Positions 48,496-59,135 of a stretch of DNA of 64,000 nt are shown here, one piece after another (the stretch's first letter is position 1; every line of letters begins with the position of its first letter). The stretch lies in NCBI GenBank assembly GCA_025050535.1, contig JALBVF010000010.1, positions 20,479 to 84,478 on the forward strand, given 5' to 3'. The DNA is from Candidatus Protistibacter heckmannii. GTDB lineage: Bacteria; Pseudomonadota; Gammaproteobacteria; Burkholderiales; Burkholderiaceae. The notes under the pieces are model-generated. The model saw nothing but the letters and a program-made list of their open reading frames with translations. It made no database searches and was not told the DNA's origin. The translations under genes and the position numbers were made by a program.

Positions 48496-49845
48496 ATGTC
48501 CGACAGCGCCACCGAATCCCAATCCAGCCCGGCCCGTCCGGCGCAGCTCACGCTCGGTCCGCTCACGCGCGCCGGCGGCAGCATCGTCCTGCCCGGCTCC
48601 AAGAGCATCTCCAACCGCGTGCTGCTGCTCGCCGCGCTCTCCCGCGGCAAGACCCGCGTGCGCGACCTGCTCGATTCCGACGACACCCGTGTCATGCTCA
48701 CCGCCCTGGCGGAGTTGGGCGTGGCCTGCCGGCCCGGCGACGACGGCAAGGACTATCTCGTGCAGGGCGTCGGCGGCGCCTTTCCCGTGCGCGAGGCGCG
48801 GCTCTTCATGGGCAACGCCGGCACCGCCATCCGGCCCCTGACCGCCGTGCTCGCCCTGCAGGGAGGCAGCTATGCGCTGTCGGGCGTGCCGCGCATGCAC
48901 GAGCGGCCCATCGGCGACCTCGTCGACGCGCTGCGCCAGCTCGGCGCCCGCGTCGACTACCTCGGCAACGACGGCTATCCGCCGCTGGCCGTCCGCCCGG
49001 GCGAAGTCCGCACCGGTGAAGATGGCGGCATTAGCATCCAGGTGCGCGTCAGCGCTTCCAGCCAATTCCTGACCGCGCTGCTCATGGCCCTGCCGCTGAC
49101 CGGCAAGCCGGTGCTGATCGAAGTCCTCGGCGAACTGATCTCCAAGCCCTATATCGACATCACGCTCAACCTCATGCGCCGCTTCGGCGTCGAGGTGGAG
49201 AACCGCGGCTATGCCGCCTTCGCGATTCCCGCCGGCGCCTGCTACGCTGCGCCCGACTCCGTCTACGTCGAGGGCGACGCCTCCTCCGCCTCCTACTTCC
49301 TGGCGGCCGGCGCCATCGGCGGCGGTCCGGTGCGGGTCGAAGGCGTGGGCAGCGCCAGCATCCAGGGCGACATCCGCTTCGCCGAAGCCCTGGCCGCCAT
49401 GGGCGCGGTCGTCGAAAGCGGTCCCAACTGGATCCAGGCCTCCGCGCCGGCCTCTGCCAAGCTGCGCGCGGTCGAGCTCGACTGCAACCACATCCCCGAT
49501 GCCGCCATGACCCTGGCCATGGCCGCGCTCTTCGCCCAGGGCGCGACGCGCCTGACCAATATCGCCAGCTGGCGCGTCAAGGAAACCGACCGCATCGCCG
49601 CCATGGCCAAGGAGCTCGCCAAGCTCGGCGCGGCGGTGGAGGGGGGCTCCGACTATCTGGCCGTGACCCCGCCGCAAGCCTGGAAAACGCCGGCCGAGGG
49701 CATCGACACCTACGATGACCACCGCATGGCCATGTGCTTCTCCCTGGCCGCCTTCGGTCCGCTGCCGCTGCGGATCAACGATCCGGGCTGCGTCGCCAAG
49801 ACCTTCCCCGACTATTTCGAAGCCTTCCGGCACGTCGCCGACTAG
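48496..49845 (+). CDS. aroA: 3-phosphoshikimate 1-carboxyvinyltransferase (EPSP synthase)
   Basis: A 449-residue enzyme joining shikimate-3-phosphate and phosphoenolpyruvate on the way to chorismate. [20 protein letters not shown], the PEP-site [30 protein letters not shown] and [14 protein letters not shown] are conserved. The NAGTAIRP loop is that of class I, glyphosate-sensitive enzymes. It ends at a true TAG in the normal place, showing that amber codons terminate translation in this organism. cmk follows after 34 bases. Confidence 0.96.
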   Translation: MSDSATESQSSPARPAQLTLGPLTRAGGSIVLPGSKSISNRVLLLAALSRGKTRVRDLLDSDDTRVMLTALAELGVACRPGDDGKDYLVQGVGGAFPVREARLFMGNAGTAIRPLTAVLALQGGSYALSGVPRMHERPIGDLVDALRQLGARVDYLGNDGYPPLAVRPGEVRTGEDGGISIQVRVSASSQFLTALLMALPLTGKPVLIEVLGELISKPYIDITLNLMRRFGVEVENRGYAAFAIPAGACYAAPDSVYVEGDASSASYFLAAGAIGGGPVRVEGVGSASIQGDIRFAEALAAMGAVVESGPNWIQASAPASAKLRAVELDCNHIPDAAMTLAMAALFAQGATRLTNIASWRVKETDRIAAMAKELAKLGAAVEGGSDYLAVTPPQAWKTPAEGIDTYDDHRMAMCFSLAAFGPLPLRINDPGCVAKTFPDYFEAFRHVAD

Positions 49846-49879
49846 GCGCCAGTCCGGACCTTTCCCGCAAGCGAGTCTC

Positions 49880-50548
49880 ATGATTCCCGTCATCGCCATC
49901 GACGGCCCCACCGCCTCCGGCAAGGGCACCGTCGCCCAGCTCGTCGCCCAGGCACTGGGCTACCACTACCTGGACAGCGGCGCGATCTACCGCTTGGCGG
50001 CCCTGACCAGCCTGCGCGCTGGGCTGGCCGCGGATGACGAGCCGGCCCTGGCGTCCCTGGCCGCCCTGGCCGCCGGTCTGGACATCCGCTTCATGGACGG
50101 ACAAATCTGGCTCTCCGGCGAGAGCGTCGGCGACACCATCCGCGCCGAGGAGATCGGCAACCTGGCCTCAGCCATCGCCGTGTTTCCGGCCCTGCGCCAG
50201 GCCCTCCTGGCCCGCCAACAGGCCTTCCGGCGCGCGCCGGGCTTGGTCGCAGATGGCCGCGACATGGGTACGATCGTCTTCCCGGACGCCGGTTTGAAGG
50301 TCTTTCTGACAGCCAGCGCGGAAGTGCGCGCGCAAAGACGATATAAGCAATTGATTGAAAAAGGATTTCCTGCTAGTATCAGCACCCTTTTGCAGGATTT
50401 GAAAGATCGTGACGCACGCGACGCCAACCGCGCCGCCGCGCCGCTCAAGCCTGCAGAAGGAGCCAGTGTGCTGGACACCACGGAAATGACGGTGGACCAG
50501 GCGGTGGCGCAGGTACTGGCCTGGCAAGCGCAGAAGACAAGCAGTTAG
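49880..50548 (+). CDS. cmk: Cytidylate kinase
   Basis: A 222-residue P-loop kinase phosphorylating CMP and dCMP. The start [19 protein letters not shown] carries Walker A, followed by [11 protein letters not shown] and [15 protein letters not shown]. The C-terminal part [11 protein letters not shown] and [17 protein letters not shown] is typical. The aroA-cmk-rpsA order is conserved in proteobacteria. It ends at TAG. A locally AT-rich stretch at 50335-50405 inside the gene may hold the rpsA promoter. Confidence 0.95.
   Translation: MIPVIAIDGPTASGKGTVAQLVAQALGYHYLDSGAIYRLAALTSLRAGLAADDEPALASLAALAAGLDIRFMDGQIWLSGESVGDTIRAEEIGNLASAIAVFPALRQALLARQQAFRRAPGLVADGRDMGTIVFPDAGLKVFLTASAEVRAQRRYKQLIEKGFPASISTLLQDLKDRDARDANRAAAPLKPAEGASVLDTTEMTVDQAVAQVLAWQAQKTSS
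50355..50382 (+). promoter_or_regulatory. Possible rpsA promoter inside cmk
   Basis: TTGAAA (50355-50360) and TATCAG (50377-50382) are 16 bases apart, in the only AT-rich part of cmk and about 250 bases before rpsA. The abundance of S1 suggests its own promoter. Identified by inspection only. Confidence 0.35.
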
Positions 50549-50629
50549 CAGTACAGGGGCGCTCCCGGTCGGTTTGTACAACCCAACCCGCAGCGGCATG
50601 GTGCCGTGGGCGGTTAACCGAAACCACTT

Positions 50630-52345
50630 GTGTCCAACCTCCAAACTGCAACCCAATCGTCCGGCATGGAATCCTTTGCCGCGATGTTTGAAGAATCCCT
50701 CACCCGCGCGAACATGCGAACCGGTGAAGTCATCACTGCAGAAGTGGTGCGCATCGACCATAACTTCGTGGTCGTCAATGCAGGCCTGAAGTCCGAAGCC
50801 TTCATCCCCATCGAAGAATTCACGAACGACAAGGGCGAAGTCGAAGCCCAGGTCGGCGATTTCGTCTCCGTCGCGATCGACGCGCTCGAAAACGGCTACG
50901 GCGACACCATCCTCTCGCGCGACAAGGCCAAGCGCCTGGCGTCCTGGATGAACCTCGAGAAAGCCCTCGAATCCGGTGAACTGGTCACGGGCACCGTGAC
51001 CGGCAAGGTCAAGGGCGGCCTGACCGTCATGGTCAACGCGATCCGCGCCTTCCTGCCCGGCTCGCTCGTCGACGTGCGTCCCGTCAAGGACACCACGCCG
51101 TACGAAGGCAAGACCATGGAATTCAAGGTCATCAAGCTCGACCGCAAGCGCAACAACGTGGTGCTGTCGCGCCGCGCCGTGGTGGAAGCCAGCCAGGGCG
51201 AGGAACGCGCCAAGCTGATGTCCAAGCTCAAGGAAGGTGCCATCGTCAACGGCGTGGTCAAGAACATCACCGACTACGGTGCGTTCATCGACCTGGGCGG
51301 CATCGACGGTCTGCTGCACATCACCGACCTGGCCTGGCGCCGCGTCCGCCACCCGAACGAAGTGCTCACGGTGGGTCAGGAAATCACCGCCAAGATCCTC
51401 AAGTTCGACCAGGAAAAGAACCGCGTCTCGCTGGGCGTCAAGCAACTGGGCGAGGATCCCTGGGTCGGCATCTCGCGCCGCTATCCGCAGAACACCCGCC
51501 TGTTCGGCAAGGTCACCAACCTCACCGACTACGGCGCGTTCGTCGAGATCGAAGCCGGCATCGAAGGTCTGGTGCACGTCTCCGAAATGGACTGGACCAA
51601 CAAGAACGTCGCTCCCAACAAGGTGGTGCAGCTTGGTGATGAAGTCGAAGTCATGGTTTTGGACATCGACGAGGACAAGCGCCGCATCAGCCTGGGCATG
51701 AAGCAGTGCCGCGCCAATCCGTGGGACGACTTCTCGCGCAACCACAAGAAGGGCGACAAGCTCAAGGGCGCCATCAAGTCGATCACCGACTTCGGCGTGT
51801 TCATCGGCCTTCCCGGCGGCATCGACGGCCTGGTCCACCTCTCCGACCTGTCCTGGAGCGAAGCCGGTGAAGAAGCCGTGCGCAAATACAAGAAGGGCGA
51901 CGAGCTCGAAGCCATGGTTCTGGCGATCGACGTGGGGAAGGAGCGCATCAGCCTGGGCATCAAGCAGCTCGCCGGCGATCCGTTCAACAACTTCGTGTCG
52001 GCCTTCGACAAGGGCAGCATCGTCGACGGCACCATCAAGGTCGTGGACCCGAAGGGCGCGACCGTGCAGTTGGCCGACGAAGTCGAAGGCTATCTGCGCA
52101 CCTCGGAAATCTCCAGCGACCGCGTGGAAGATGCACGCAACGTCCTGAAGGAAGGCGAGACCGTCAGTGTCATGATCGTCAACATCGACCGCAAGACCCG
52201 CAACATCATCGTGTCGATCAAGGCGAAGGACAACACCGAGCAGCAGGAAGCCATGCAGAAGTTCCAGGGCGATTCCAGCGCCGCCGGCACGACCAATCTG
52301 GGCGCGCTCCTCAAGGCGAAGCTCGACGGCCAGAACAACGGCTGA
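50630..52345 (+). CDS. rpsA: 30S ribosomal protein S1
   Basis: A 571-residue protein made of six S1 (OB-fold) repeats. Repeat cores recognisable by [57 protein letters not shown] and [20 protein letters not shown] follow one another. S1 draws mRNA with weak Shine-Dalgarno sites to the 30S subunit. The GTG at 50630 gives the normal N-terminus; an ATG at 50666 is the alternative. As usual for rpsA there is no strong Shine-Dalgarno, in line with autoregulation. Intact. Confidence 0.96.
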   Translation: MSNLQTATQSSGMESFAAMFEESLTRANMRTGEVITAEVVRIDHNFVVVNAGLKSEAFIPIEEFTNDKGEVEAQVGDFVSVAIDALENGYGDTILSRDKAKRLASWMNLEKALESGELVTGTVTGKVKGGLTVMVNAIRAFLPGSLVDVRPVKDTTPYEGKTMEFKVIKLDRKRNNVVLSRRAVVEASQGEERAKLMSKLKEGAIVNGVVKNITDYGAFIDLGGIDGLLHITDLAWRRVRHPNEVLTVGQEITAKILKFDQEKNRVSLGVKQLGEDPWVGISRRYPQNTRLFGKVTNLTDYGAFVEIEAGIEGLVHVSEMDWTNKNVAPNKVVQLGDEVEVMVLDIDEDKRRISLGMKQCRANPWDDFSRNHKKGDKLKGAIKSITDFGVFIGLPGGIDGLVHLSDLSWSEAGEEAVRKYKKGDELEAMVLAIDVGKERISLGIKQLAGDPFNNFVSAFDKGSIVDGTIKVVDPKGATVQLADEVEGYLRTSEISSDRVEDARNVLKEGETVSVMIVNIDRKTRNIIVSIKAKDNTEQQEAMQKFQGDSSAAGTTNLGALLKAKLDGQNNG

Positions 52346-52378
52346 TTGTTGTCCACGACCTAAGGACGCCGCGGCGCA

Positions 52379-52666
52379 ATGACCAAGTCCGAGCTTGTTG
52401 AAAAACTGGCGGCCCGCTTCACGCAGCTTCTGCAACGTGACGCGGATCTGGCGGTCAAGGCGATTCTCGATGCGATGTCCGAGGCGCTGGCCAAGGGCCA
52501 TCGCATCGAGATCCGCGGCTTCGGCAGTTTTGGCCTGAACACCTGCCCCCCACGGGTGGGCCGCAATCCCAAATCCGGCGAGAAAGTCATGGTGCCGGAA
52601 AAGCGCGTGCCGCATTTCAAGGCAGGTAAAGAACTTCGCGAGCGGGTAGACCGCAGCGATGCCTAA
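52379..52666 (+). CDS. ihfB: Integration host factor subunit beta
   Basis: A 95-residue HU/IHF-family DNA-bending protein. [12 protein letters not shown] forms the helical body. The beta-arm contains [13 protein letters not shown] and [18 protein letters not shown], including the Pro that intercalates into DNA. It pairs with IhfA, encoded elsewhere. The rpsA-ihfB order is standard. Stop TAA. Confidence 0.96.
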   Translation: MTKSELVEKLAARFTQLLQRDADLAVKAILDAMSEALAKGHRIEIRGFGSFGLNTCPPRVGRNPKSGEKVMVPEKRVPHFKAGKELRERVDRSDA

Positions 52667-52684
52667 TTTCCCGAGAGTCCGGCG

Positions 52685-52891
52685 ATGAGAATCCTGCTCT
52701 GGATCTTACGCCTGGCGATCTTCCTGACCCTCTTCGGGCTGGCTCTTCTCAATACCGAGGACGCGACCATCAGGCTGTTTTTCGGCCAATTCTGGCGCGT
52801 CCCGCTGATTCTTCTGTTGTTCATATTTTTCGCCGCCGGCATGCTCTTCGGCATGCTGAGCGCCATGCTGCGCTGGAGCCGAAAGAAATGA
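52685..52891 (+). CDS. lapA: LPS assembly protein A (LapA/YciS, DUF1049)
   Basis: A 68-residue inner-membrane protein with two transmembrane segments (LLWILRLAIFLTLFGLALLN and LILLLFIFFAAGMLFGMLSA) around a short periplasmic NTEDATIRLFF loop, typical of LapA. Its stop overlaps the lapB ATG. LapA and LapB act together in control of LPS synthesis through LpxC turnover in E. coli. Confidence 0.88.
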   Translation: MRILLWILRLAIFLTLFGLALLNTEDATIRLFFGQFWRVPLILLLFIFFAAGMLFGMLSAMLRWSRKK

Positions 52892-54114
52892 ACCTCGAAT
52901 GGTGGTGGCTGCTTGCCGCCGTGCCGGTGCTTTTCGGTCTAGGCTGGGTCGCCGCCCGGCTCGACGTCCGTCAACTGCTTTCCGAGGGCGGTCAGTTGCC
53001 GCGTTCCTATTTCCGTGGCCTGAATTTCCTGCTCAACGAACAGCCCGACAAGGCCATCGACGCCTTCGTCGAAGTCGCCAAGCTCGACCCCGAGACGGTC
53101 GAGCTGCATTTCGCCCTGGGCAATCTCTTCCGCCGCCGTGGCGAGACGGAGCGCGCAATCCGCGTGCACCAGAATCTGGTCAACCGCCCCGGCATCGACG
53201 TGCGCGAACGCGACCACGCCCTCTTTGAACTGGGCCAGGACTTCCTGCGCGCCGGCATGCTCGACCGCGCCGAAGACGAACTCGGCCGTCTGATCGGCAC
53301 CGAGGCCTACGGCGAACGCGCCCGCGCCGGCCTGCTGCAGATCTATGAGCTCGAAAAAGACTGGACGCGCGCGATCGCCGCCGCCAAGGAGCTCATGGTA
53401 CAGAGCGAAGGCAAGCCGCTGGCCGAGGGCGAGCAGCCCTATGCCGTGCGCATCGCCCAGTTCCACTGCGAACTCGCCCAGGAGGCGCTGCGCCGCGGCG
53501 ACGGCCAGGCCGCGCAGGCCGAGATCCGCGCCGCGCTCGAGATCAATCCCGACTCCACCCGCGCCATGATCCTGCGCGGCGACATCTGGGCCGCCGCCGG
53601 CGAAGGCGCCGCGGCCATCCAAGTCTGGCGTCATATCCAGCCCGCCTGGCTGCCGCTGGTGGCCGAGCGCTTGCTCTCGGCCTATTCCACCATCGGCCAT
53701 CCCGAGCAAGGCCTCGAATGGCTTGAGCAGCAGCTCGGCGGCCCTTCCGCGGCCGACTTAGTGGAAATCGCCCGCGCCCACGTCGGCAAGCTGCGCGGCG
53801 GCGAGGCCGCCACCGAGGCGGTGCGCAAGGCGCTCGCCGCGAGCCCCGGCGTCGCCACCCTGGCGGCGCTGTGCGAATCCAAGCTGCAGGAATTCAAGCA
53901 AGACCCCGGCAAGCCCCGCGCGCTGGAAATGCCCGAGATCGAACTGGCCGCCAAACTGCTGCGTCAGCAGGCCTCCGAACACGCCCGCTACACCTGCCGC
54001 GATTGTGGATTTCGCGCAAGGTTGTTCTACTGGCAATGTCCAGGATGCAGCCGTTGGGAAACGTATCCTCCCGTGCGTTCCGGGGCCGCCCAAGCGGCGC
54101 CTTCGATGAACTGA
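52888..54114 (+). CDS. lapB: LPS assembly protein B (LapB/YciM), TPR and rubredoxin-like
   Basis: A 408-residue protein with an N-terminal membrane anchor (WWWLLAAVPVLFGLGWVAA), TPR repeats (YFRGLNFLLNEQPDKAIDAF; LHFALGNLFRRRGETERAI) and a C-terminal metal-binding domain with two CxxC pairs (TCRDCGF; CPGCSRWE). In E. coli LapB helps FtsH degrade LpxC and so limits lipid A synthesis. It overlaps lapA by four bases (ATGA). The LPS-core genes follow 30 bases later. Confidence 0.93.
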   Translation: MNLEWWWLLAAVPVLFGLGWVAARLDVRQLLSEGGQLPRSYFRGLNFLLNEQPDKAIDAFVEVAKLDPETVELHFALGNLFRRRGETERAIRVHQNLVNRPGIDVRERDHALFELGQDFLRAGMLDRAEDELGRLIGTEAYGERARAGLLQIYELEKDWTRAIAAAKELMVQSEGKPLAEGEQPYAVRIAQFHCELAQEALRRGDGQAAQAEIRAALEINPDSTRAMILRGDIWAAAGEGAAAIQVWRHIQPAWLPLVAERLLSAYSTIGHPEQGLEWLEQQLGGPSAADLVEIARAHVGKLRGGEAATEAVRKALAASPGVATLAALCESKLQEFKQDPGKPRALEMPEIELAAKLLRQQASEHARYTCRDCGFRARLFYWQCPGCSRWETYPPVRSGAAQAAPSMN

Positions 54115-54144
54115 GCAGTCAGCGAACGAGCTAAAAAACACACA

Positions 54145-55515
54145 ATGAAAGTCACGATTATCGGCAGCGGCTACGTAGGCCTGGTCACCGGCGCCTGCCT
54201 GGCCGACCTTGGCAACGACGTGTTCAGCCTGGACCTGGATCCGCGCAAGATCGACATCCTCAACAGCGGCGGCGTGCCTATCTACGAACCCGGCCTGGCC
54301 GAGCTGATCGCGCGCAACCGCGCCGCCGGCCGCCTGCAGTATTCGAGCGACATCGCCGCCAGCGTCGCGCATGGCGAGGTGCAGTTCATCGCCGTGGGTA
54401 CGCCCTCGGGCGAGGACGGCTCGGCCGATCTGCAATACGTGCTGGCCGCGGCGCGCAACATCGGTCGCCACATGAAGGGCTTCAAGATCGTCGTCGACAA
54501 GTCCACCGTGCCCGTGGGTACGGCCGGCAAGGTCGCCGCGGCGATCCAGGACGAACTCGCCAACCGCGGCCTCGGCCAGAGCGAGGCGGCTTTCTCCGTG
54601 GTCTCCAATCCCGAATTCCTCAAGGAGGGCGCGGCGGTGGAGGACTTCATGCGCCCGGACCGCATCGTCATCGGCTGCGATTCCGACGCCACCGGCGAAC
54701 AGGCCAAGGCGGCCATGCGCAAGCTCTACTCGCCATTCAACCGCAACCACGAGCGCACCCTCTACATGGACGTGCGCTCGGCCGAATTCACCAAGTACGC
54801 CGCCAACGCGATGCTCGCCACACGCATTTCCTTCATGAATGAGCTGGCCAATCTGGCCGACCGCGTTGGCGCCGACATCGAACACGTGCGCCTGGGCATC
54901 GGCTCGGACCCGCGCATCGGCTACAGCTTCCTCTACGCCGGTACCGGCTACGGCGGCTCCTGCTTTCCCAAGGACGTGCAGGCGCTGATGCGCACCGCCG
55001 AGGAGAACGGCCAGGGCCTCAAGGTGCTGCACGCCGTCGAGGCGGTGAACGAACAGCAAAAGCGCGTGCTCGTCGACAAGATCGTGCGCCGCCTGGGCGA
55101 AGACCTCTCGGGAAGGACCTTCGGAATCTGGGGGCTGGCCTTCAAGCCCAACACCGACGACATGCGCGAAGCGCCCAGCCGTGTCGTGATCGCTGAGCTG
55201 CTGCAGCTCGGCGCCTCGGTGCGGGTCTACGATCCGGTGTCGATGAAGGAGGCGCGCCACGCGCTCGAGGCCGACCTCGGTCCGGCCATGTCCAAGGTCC
55301 ATTTCTGCGACGCGCAGATGGACGCGCTCAAGGGCGCCGACGCGCTGGTCATCGTCACCGAATGGAAAGCCTTCCGTAGCCCCGATTTCGACGCCATCAA
55401 GACCGCGCTCAAAGAGCAGCTGATCTTCGACGGCCGCAATCTCTTCGAGCCCGAGGCCATGCGCGACGCCGCCATCGAATACCAAGCCATCGGCCGCAAT
55501 AGCCTTCCGGCCTGA
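54145..55515 (+). CDS. ugd: UDP-glucose 6-dehydrogenase
   Basis: A 456-residue NAD-dependent enzyme oxidising UDP-glucose to UDP-glucuronate for surface polysaccharide or LPS modification. The N-terminal [20 protein letters not shown] binds NAD. The catalytic Cys-273 lies in [15 protein letters not shown], and [16 protein letters not shown] belongs to the C-terminal UDP-binding domain. It is intact. It lies between lapB and the heptose genes in what looks like one envelope operon. Confidence 0.95.
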   Translation: MKVTIIGSGYVGLVTGACLADLGNDVFSLDLDPRKIDILNSGGVPIYEPGLAELIARNRAAGRLQYSSDIAASVAHGEVQFIAVGTPSGEDGSADLQYVLAAARNIGRHMKGFKIVVDKSTVPVGTAGKVAAAIQDELANRGLGQSEAAFSVVSNPEFLKEGAAVEDFMRPDRIVIGCDSDATGEQAKAAMRKLYSPFNRNHERTLYMDVRSAEFTKYAANAMLATRISFMNELANLADRVGADIEHVRLGIGSDPRIGYSFLYAGTGYGGSCFPKDVQALMRTAEENGQGLKVLHAVEAVNEQQKRVLVDKIVRRLGEDLSGRTFGIWGLAFKPNTDDMREAPSRVVIAELLQLGASVRVYDPVSMKEARHALEADLGPAMSKVHFCDAQMDALKGADALVIVTEWKAFRSPDFDAIKTALKEQLIFDGRNLFEPEAMRDAAIEYQAIGRNSLPA

Positions 55516-55534
55516 CCCCATCCGCATATCGCCC

Positions 55535-56488
55535 ATGAGCAACGCCAGCAGCGCCGAACGCATCCTCGACCTGAGCCAGGCCCGCGTCCTGATCGCCGGC
55601 GACATCATGCTCGACCGCTACCTCTTTGGCAGCGCCGAGCGCATCTCGCCCGAAGCGCCGGTGCCGGTGGTGCTGGTGCGCAAGACCGAATCGCGCCTGG
55701 GCGGCGCGGCCAACGTCGCGCGCAACGCCGCCTCGATCGGTGCCAAGGTGGGCCTGGTGGGCATCATCGGCGACGACGAACCCGGCCGCAGCGTGGATGC
55801 GCTGCTCGCCGAGGCCTGCATCGCCCGCCATCTGGAGATCGAGCCCGGCCGGCCTACCACGGTCAAGCAGCGCGTGCTCGCCCAGCAGCAGCAACTGCTG
55901 CGCCTGGACTTCGAGCAGACGCCCGCGCAGGAAGCCGTCGACGCCTCGCTCGAGACCTTCGAATCCGTGCTACCCAACTACGATGTCGCGGTGCTCTCCG
56001 ACTACGGCAAGGGCGGTCTGGCCAACGTGGCGCGCAAGATCGCGCTGATGCGCGCGGCGGGCAAGAAAGTGCTGGTCGATCCCAAGGGCGAGGACTACAG
56101 CCGCTACCGCGGCGCCACGCTCGTCACGCCCAACCGCGCCGAACTGCGCCGCGTGGTCGGCGTCTGGCGCACCGAGGCCGATCTGCATATCCGCGCCCAG
56201 AACCTGCGCCGCGAACTCTCGTTCGAGGCGCTGCTGCTGACCCGCTCGGAAGAGGGCATGACGCTCTTCACCGAGGCCGAGGTCTTGCATGTGCAGGCCG
56301 AGGCACGCGAAGTCTTCGACGTCTCCGGCGCCGGCGACACCGTGGCCGCCGTGCTTGCCGTGCTGCTCGCCACCGGCATGCCGCTCAAGGAAGCCGTGCA
56401 GCACGCCAACCGTGCCGGCGGCATCGTCGTCGGCAAGCTGGGCACGGCCACTGTGACCCGCGAAGAACTGTTTGGAACCGCCCCATGA
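55535..56488 (+). CDS. hldA: D-glycero-beta-D-manno-heptose-7-phosphate kinase (HldA/RfaE1)
   Basis: A 317-residue PfkB-family sugar kinase of LPS heptose synthesis. [38 protein letters not shown] and the anion-hole/base motif [15 protein letters not shown] are present. Only the kinase domain of HldE is encoded, so the adenylyltransferase (RfaE2) must be a separate gene elsewhere, as is usual in betaproteobacteria. Its TGA overlaps the hldD ATG. Confidence 0.93.
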   Translation: MSNASSAERILDLSQARVLIAGDIMLDRYLFGSAERISPEAPVPVVLVRKTESRLGGAANVARNAASIGAKVGLVGIIGDDEPGRSVDALLAEACIARHLEIEPGRPTTVKQRVLAQQQQLLRLDFEQTPAQEAVDASLETFESVLPNYDVAVLSDYGKGGLANVARKIALMRAAGKKVLVDPKGEDYSRYRGATLVTPNRAELRRVVGVWRTEADLHIRAQNLRRELSFEALLLTRSEEGMTLFTEAEVLHVQAEAREVFDVSGAGDTVAAVLAVLLATGMPLKEAVQHANRAGGIVVGKLGTATVTREELFGTAP

Positions 56489-57471
56489 CCCTCATCGTCA
56501 CCGGCGCCGCCGGCCTGATCGGCAGCAACATCGTCAAGGCGCTGAACGAGCGCGGCGAGCGCAACATCATCGCCGTCGACAACCTGACCCGCGCCGACAA
56601 GTTTCGCAATATCGTCGACTGCGACATCGCCGACTATCTGGACAAGACCGACTTCGTTGAGCGCTTCGCCGCTGGCCAATTCGGCAAGGTCCGCGCGATC
56701 TTCCATGAAGGCGCCTGCTCCGACACCATGGAGACCGACGGCCGCTACATGATGGAGAACAACTACCGCTACTCGCGCCGCCTGTTCGACGCCTGCCTGA
56801 CGCAGAAGACCGCCTTCCTCTATGCGTCCTCGGCGGCCATCTACGGCGGCTCCGAGCGCTTTGTCGAGGACCGCGAGGTCGAGCGCCCGCTCAACGTCTA
56901 CGGCTATTCCAAGTTCCTCTTCGATCAGGCGGTGCGCGCCGTGCTGCCCCAGGCGCAATCGCAGGTCGTTGGCTTTCGCTACTTCAACATCTACGGCCCG
57001 CGCGAGAGCCACAAGGGCCGCATGGCCTCGGTGGCCTTCCACCACTTCAACCAGTTCCGCGCCGAGGGCAAGGTCAAGCTCTTCGGCGAATACGGCGGCT
57101 ACGCCCCCGGCAAGCAGAACCGCGACTTCGTGTCGGTGGAAGACGTGGTCAAGGTCAACTTCCACTTCTTCGACAACCCCGGCAGCTCGGGCATCTTCAA
57201 TCTCGGCACCGGCCGCGCCCAGCCCTTCAACGACGTGGCCTGCGCCGTGGTCAACAGCCTGCGCAGCGGCAAACCCGCGAGCCTGGCTGAGCTCGTGCGC
57301 GAAGGCCTGATCGAATACATTCCCTTCCCCGACGCACTGCGTGGCAAGTATCAATGCCACACCCAGGCTGACCTCACGCGCCTGCGCGCGGCCGGCTACG
57401 CGGCGCCCTTCCTCGACGTGCAGGAAGGCGTGGCGCGTTACTGCCGCTGGATGCTCGCGCAGCAGGGCTGA
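56485..57471 (+). CDS. hldD: ADP-L-glycero-D-manno-heptose 6-epimerase
   Basis: A 328-residue extended SDR epimerase that makes ADP-L-glycero-D-manno-heptose, the donor for the LPS inner core. The glycine motif [14 protein letters not shown] is at the N-terminus. The Ser in [10 protein letters not shown] and the YGYSKFLFD Tyr/Lys pair form the catalytic set, and [19 protein letters not shown] is specific to HldD. It overlaps hldA by four bases (ATGA). Intact. No gene lies in the next 195 bases. Confidence 0.95.
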   Translation: MTLIVTGAAGLIGSNIVKALNERGERNIIAVDNLTRADKFRNIVDCDIADYLDKTDFVERFAAGQFGKVRAIFHEGACSDTMETDGRYMMENNYRYSRRLFDACLTQKTAFLYASSAAIYGGSERFVEDREVERPLNVYGYSKFLFDQAVRAVLPQAQSQVVGFRYFNIYGPRESHKGRMASVAFHHFNQFRAEGKVKLFGEYGGYAPGKQNRDFVSVEDVVKVNFHFFDNPGSSGIFNLGTGRAQPFNDVACAVVNSLRSGKPASLAELVREGLIEYIPFPDALRGKYQCHTQADLTRLRAAGYAAPFLDVQEGVARYCRWMLAQQG

Positions 57472-57666
57472 TCCCGCCGGGCAGGCGTCGGCCTGGATCT
57501 CCGTGGCCGGTGTGATGCGGAAGACGCCGCGCACAGGATTCCAAGAGGCCGCTTGTCCGGTTGTCTCCTATTTTGTGAAGTTTTGTCGTTTTTTCGGCTT
57601 GCAGCGGTTAAACCGTTTTTGCGTATGCAGAATGGCCTTGCCGTCACAACTCAGTAGGAGATTTTC

Positions 57667-58041
57667 ATGTTCAAGCACGCGCTGAAGTTGCTGTTGCAAA
57701 GCGCAATCCTGTTCGCCTCGTTCGGCCTGGGCGCCGCCCAAGCCGCGGTGGAAGTCAACGACGCGGACCTCGCCCAACTGGAGACCATCCCAGGCCTCGG
57801 TCCCGTCCACGCCAAGGCCATCATCGATGAGCGCAAGAAGAACTGTCCCTCCAAGGACTTCGCCGATCTGGCGAGCCGCGTCAAGGGCATCGGCCCCAAA
57901 TCGGTGTCCAGACTGCAGGACAAGGGACCGACCGTGGCGGGCGCTTCGGCCAAGTCAGACGGCCAGTCCGGCAGCAAGAGAGGCAAGAAGGCCGAGACGA
58001 AAAAAGAGGGTGGAGACAAAGCAGACCCGGAAAAGAAGTAG
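57667..58041 (+). CDS. comEA: ComEA-like helix-hairpin-helix DNA-binding protein, exported
   Basis: A 124-residue protein with a signal peptide (LLLQSAILFASFGLGAAQA) and two helix-hairpin-helix motifs (LAQLETIPGLGPVHAKAI; LASRVKGIGPKSVSRLQ). ComEA in the periplasm binds incoming DNA during natural transformation. The last 35 residues form a Lys/Glu/Gly-rich tail, an extra to the minimal protein that may add DNA affinity. It has a GGAG site before the ATG and ends at TAG. No other competence gene is in the window. Confidence 0.82.
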   Translation: MFKHALKLLLQSAILFASFGLGAAQAAVEVNDADLAQLETIPGLGPVHAKAIIDERKKNCPSKDFADLASRVKGIGPKSVSRLQDKGPTVAGASAKSDGQSGSKRGKKAETKKEGGDKADPEKK

Positions 58042-58117
58042 TCCGCAAAGCAGGCTCCGGCAATGTCGTCACACCGGGGCCGGCGCAGCGGCCTGTGCTT
58101 TTCCACGCTTCATCTTG

Positions 58118-58143
58118 GGCCCGCACCTCGCGCGGGCTTTTTT
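58118..58143 (+). terminator. Rho-independent terminator between comEA and cysM
   Basis: GCCCGC-ACCTCGC-GCGGGC followed by TTTTTT. The next 20 bases hold a second, weaker GCCCGG...CGGGC pair with TTTTT. Confidence 0.8.
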
Positions 58144-58219
58144 GCGCCCGGCACGGGCTTTTTCCTCGGCGAGTACAATCCCGGCTTTGAAATCAATGCG
58201 CAAAGCAGCGGGAAACAGC

Positions 58220-59122
58220 ATGTCCTATCTCACCTTGGAAGACTCCGTCGGCAACACGCCCCTGGTCAGGCTGCAGCGGATTCCCGGCGCGGAAAACGTC
58301 CGTCGCGGCAACGTCATCCTCGGCAAGCTCGAAGGCGACAATCCCGCCGGTTCGGTCAAGGACAGGCCCGCGCTGTCGATGATCCGGTGCGCCGAGGAGC
58401 GCGGCGAGATCAAGCCCGGCGACACCCTGATCGAATCCACCAGCGGCAACACCGGCATCGCCCTGGCCATGGTCGCGGCGATGCGCGGCTACAAGATGGT
58501 GCTGATCATGCCGGAGAACCTCTCGGTGGAGCGCCGCCAGAGCATGGCCGTCTACGGCGCCGAGATCATCCTCACGCCCGTGCAGGGCGGCATGGAATAC
58601 GCGCGCGATCTGGCCGAACAGATGAAGCGCGACGGCAAGGGCGTGATCCTCGACCAGTTCGCCAACCCGGACAACCCGCGCGCTCACTACGAAACCACCG
58701 GCCCCGAGATCTGGCGCGACACGGGCGGCAAGATCACCCACTTCGTCTCCGCCATGGGCACGACCGGCACTATCATGGGCGTCTCGCGCTACCTCAAGGA
58801 GCAGAACACCGGCATCGTCGTCGTCGGCGCGCAGCCCGAGGAAGGCTCCTCCATTGCCGGCATCCGCAAATGGCCCGAGGCCTATCTGCCGAAGATTTTC
58901 AATCCCGCCCTGGTGGACCGCACCGAGCAGGTGAGCCAGGCCGCCACCGAGGACATGGCGCGGCGCTTGTCCAGGGAGGAGGGGATCTTCTGCGGTGTGT
59001 CCGCCGCCGGCGCGCTCATCGTCGCGCTGCGCGTGGCCGAGGATCTGGAGAACGCGACGATCGTCTTTATCGTCTGCGACCGCGGCGACCGCTATCTCTC
59101 GACGGGGATCTTCCCCGCCTGA
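58220..59122 (+). CDS. cysM: Cysteine synthase B
   Basis: A 300-residue PLP beta-replacement enzyme making cysteine or S-sulfocysteine from O-acetylserine. The PLP Lys is residue 47 in PAGSVKDRPALSM. ESTSGNTGIALAMVAA binds the substrate, and TGTIMGVSRYLKEQ and EEGIFCGVSAAGAL complete the fold. The ATG at 58220 fits the family; a longer in-frame extension upstream overlaps comEA and the terminator and is not real. It converges on mltB with 13 bases between. Confidence 0.94.
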   Translation: MSYLTLEDSVGNTPLVRLQRIPGAENVRRGNVILGKLEGDNPAGSVKDRPALSMIRCAEERGEIKPGDTLIESTSGNTGIALAMVAAMRGYKMVLIMPENLSVERRQSMAVYGAEIILTPVQGGMEYARDLAEQMKRDGKGVILDQFANPDNPRAHYETTGPEIWRDTGGKITHFVSAMGTTGTIMGVSRYLKEQNTGIVVVGAQPEEGSSIAGIRKWPEAYLPKIFNPALVDRTEQVSQAATEDMARRLSREEGIFCGVSAAGALIVALRVAEDLENATIVFIVCDRGDRYLSTGIFPA

Positions 59123-59135
59123 GCCGCCCGCGGTG

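Noticed and set aside
50168..52615. 815-codon antisense frame across cmk, rpsA and ihfB
   Set aside because: It spans three conserved sense genes and has no family features.
57827..58219. N-terminal extension of cysM overlapping comEA
   Set aside because: The extension is in the wrong frame of comEA and crosses a terminator; the ATG at 58220 gives the family N-terminus.
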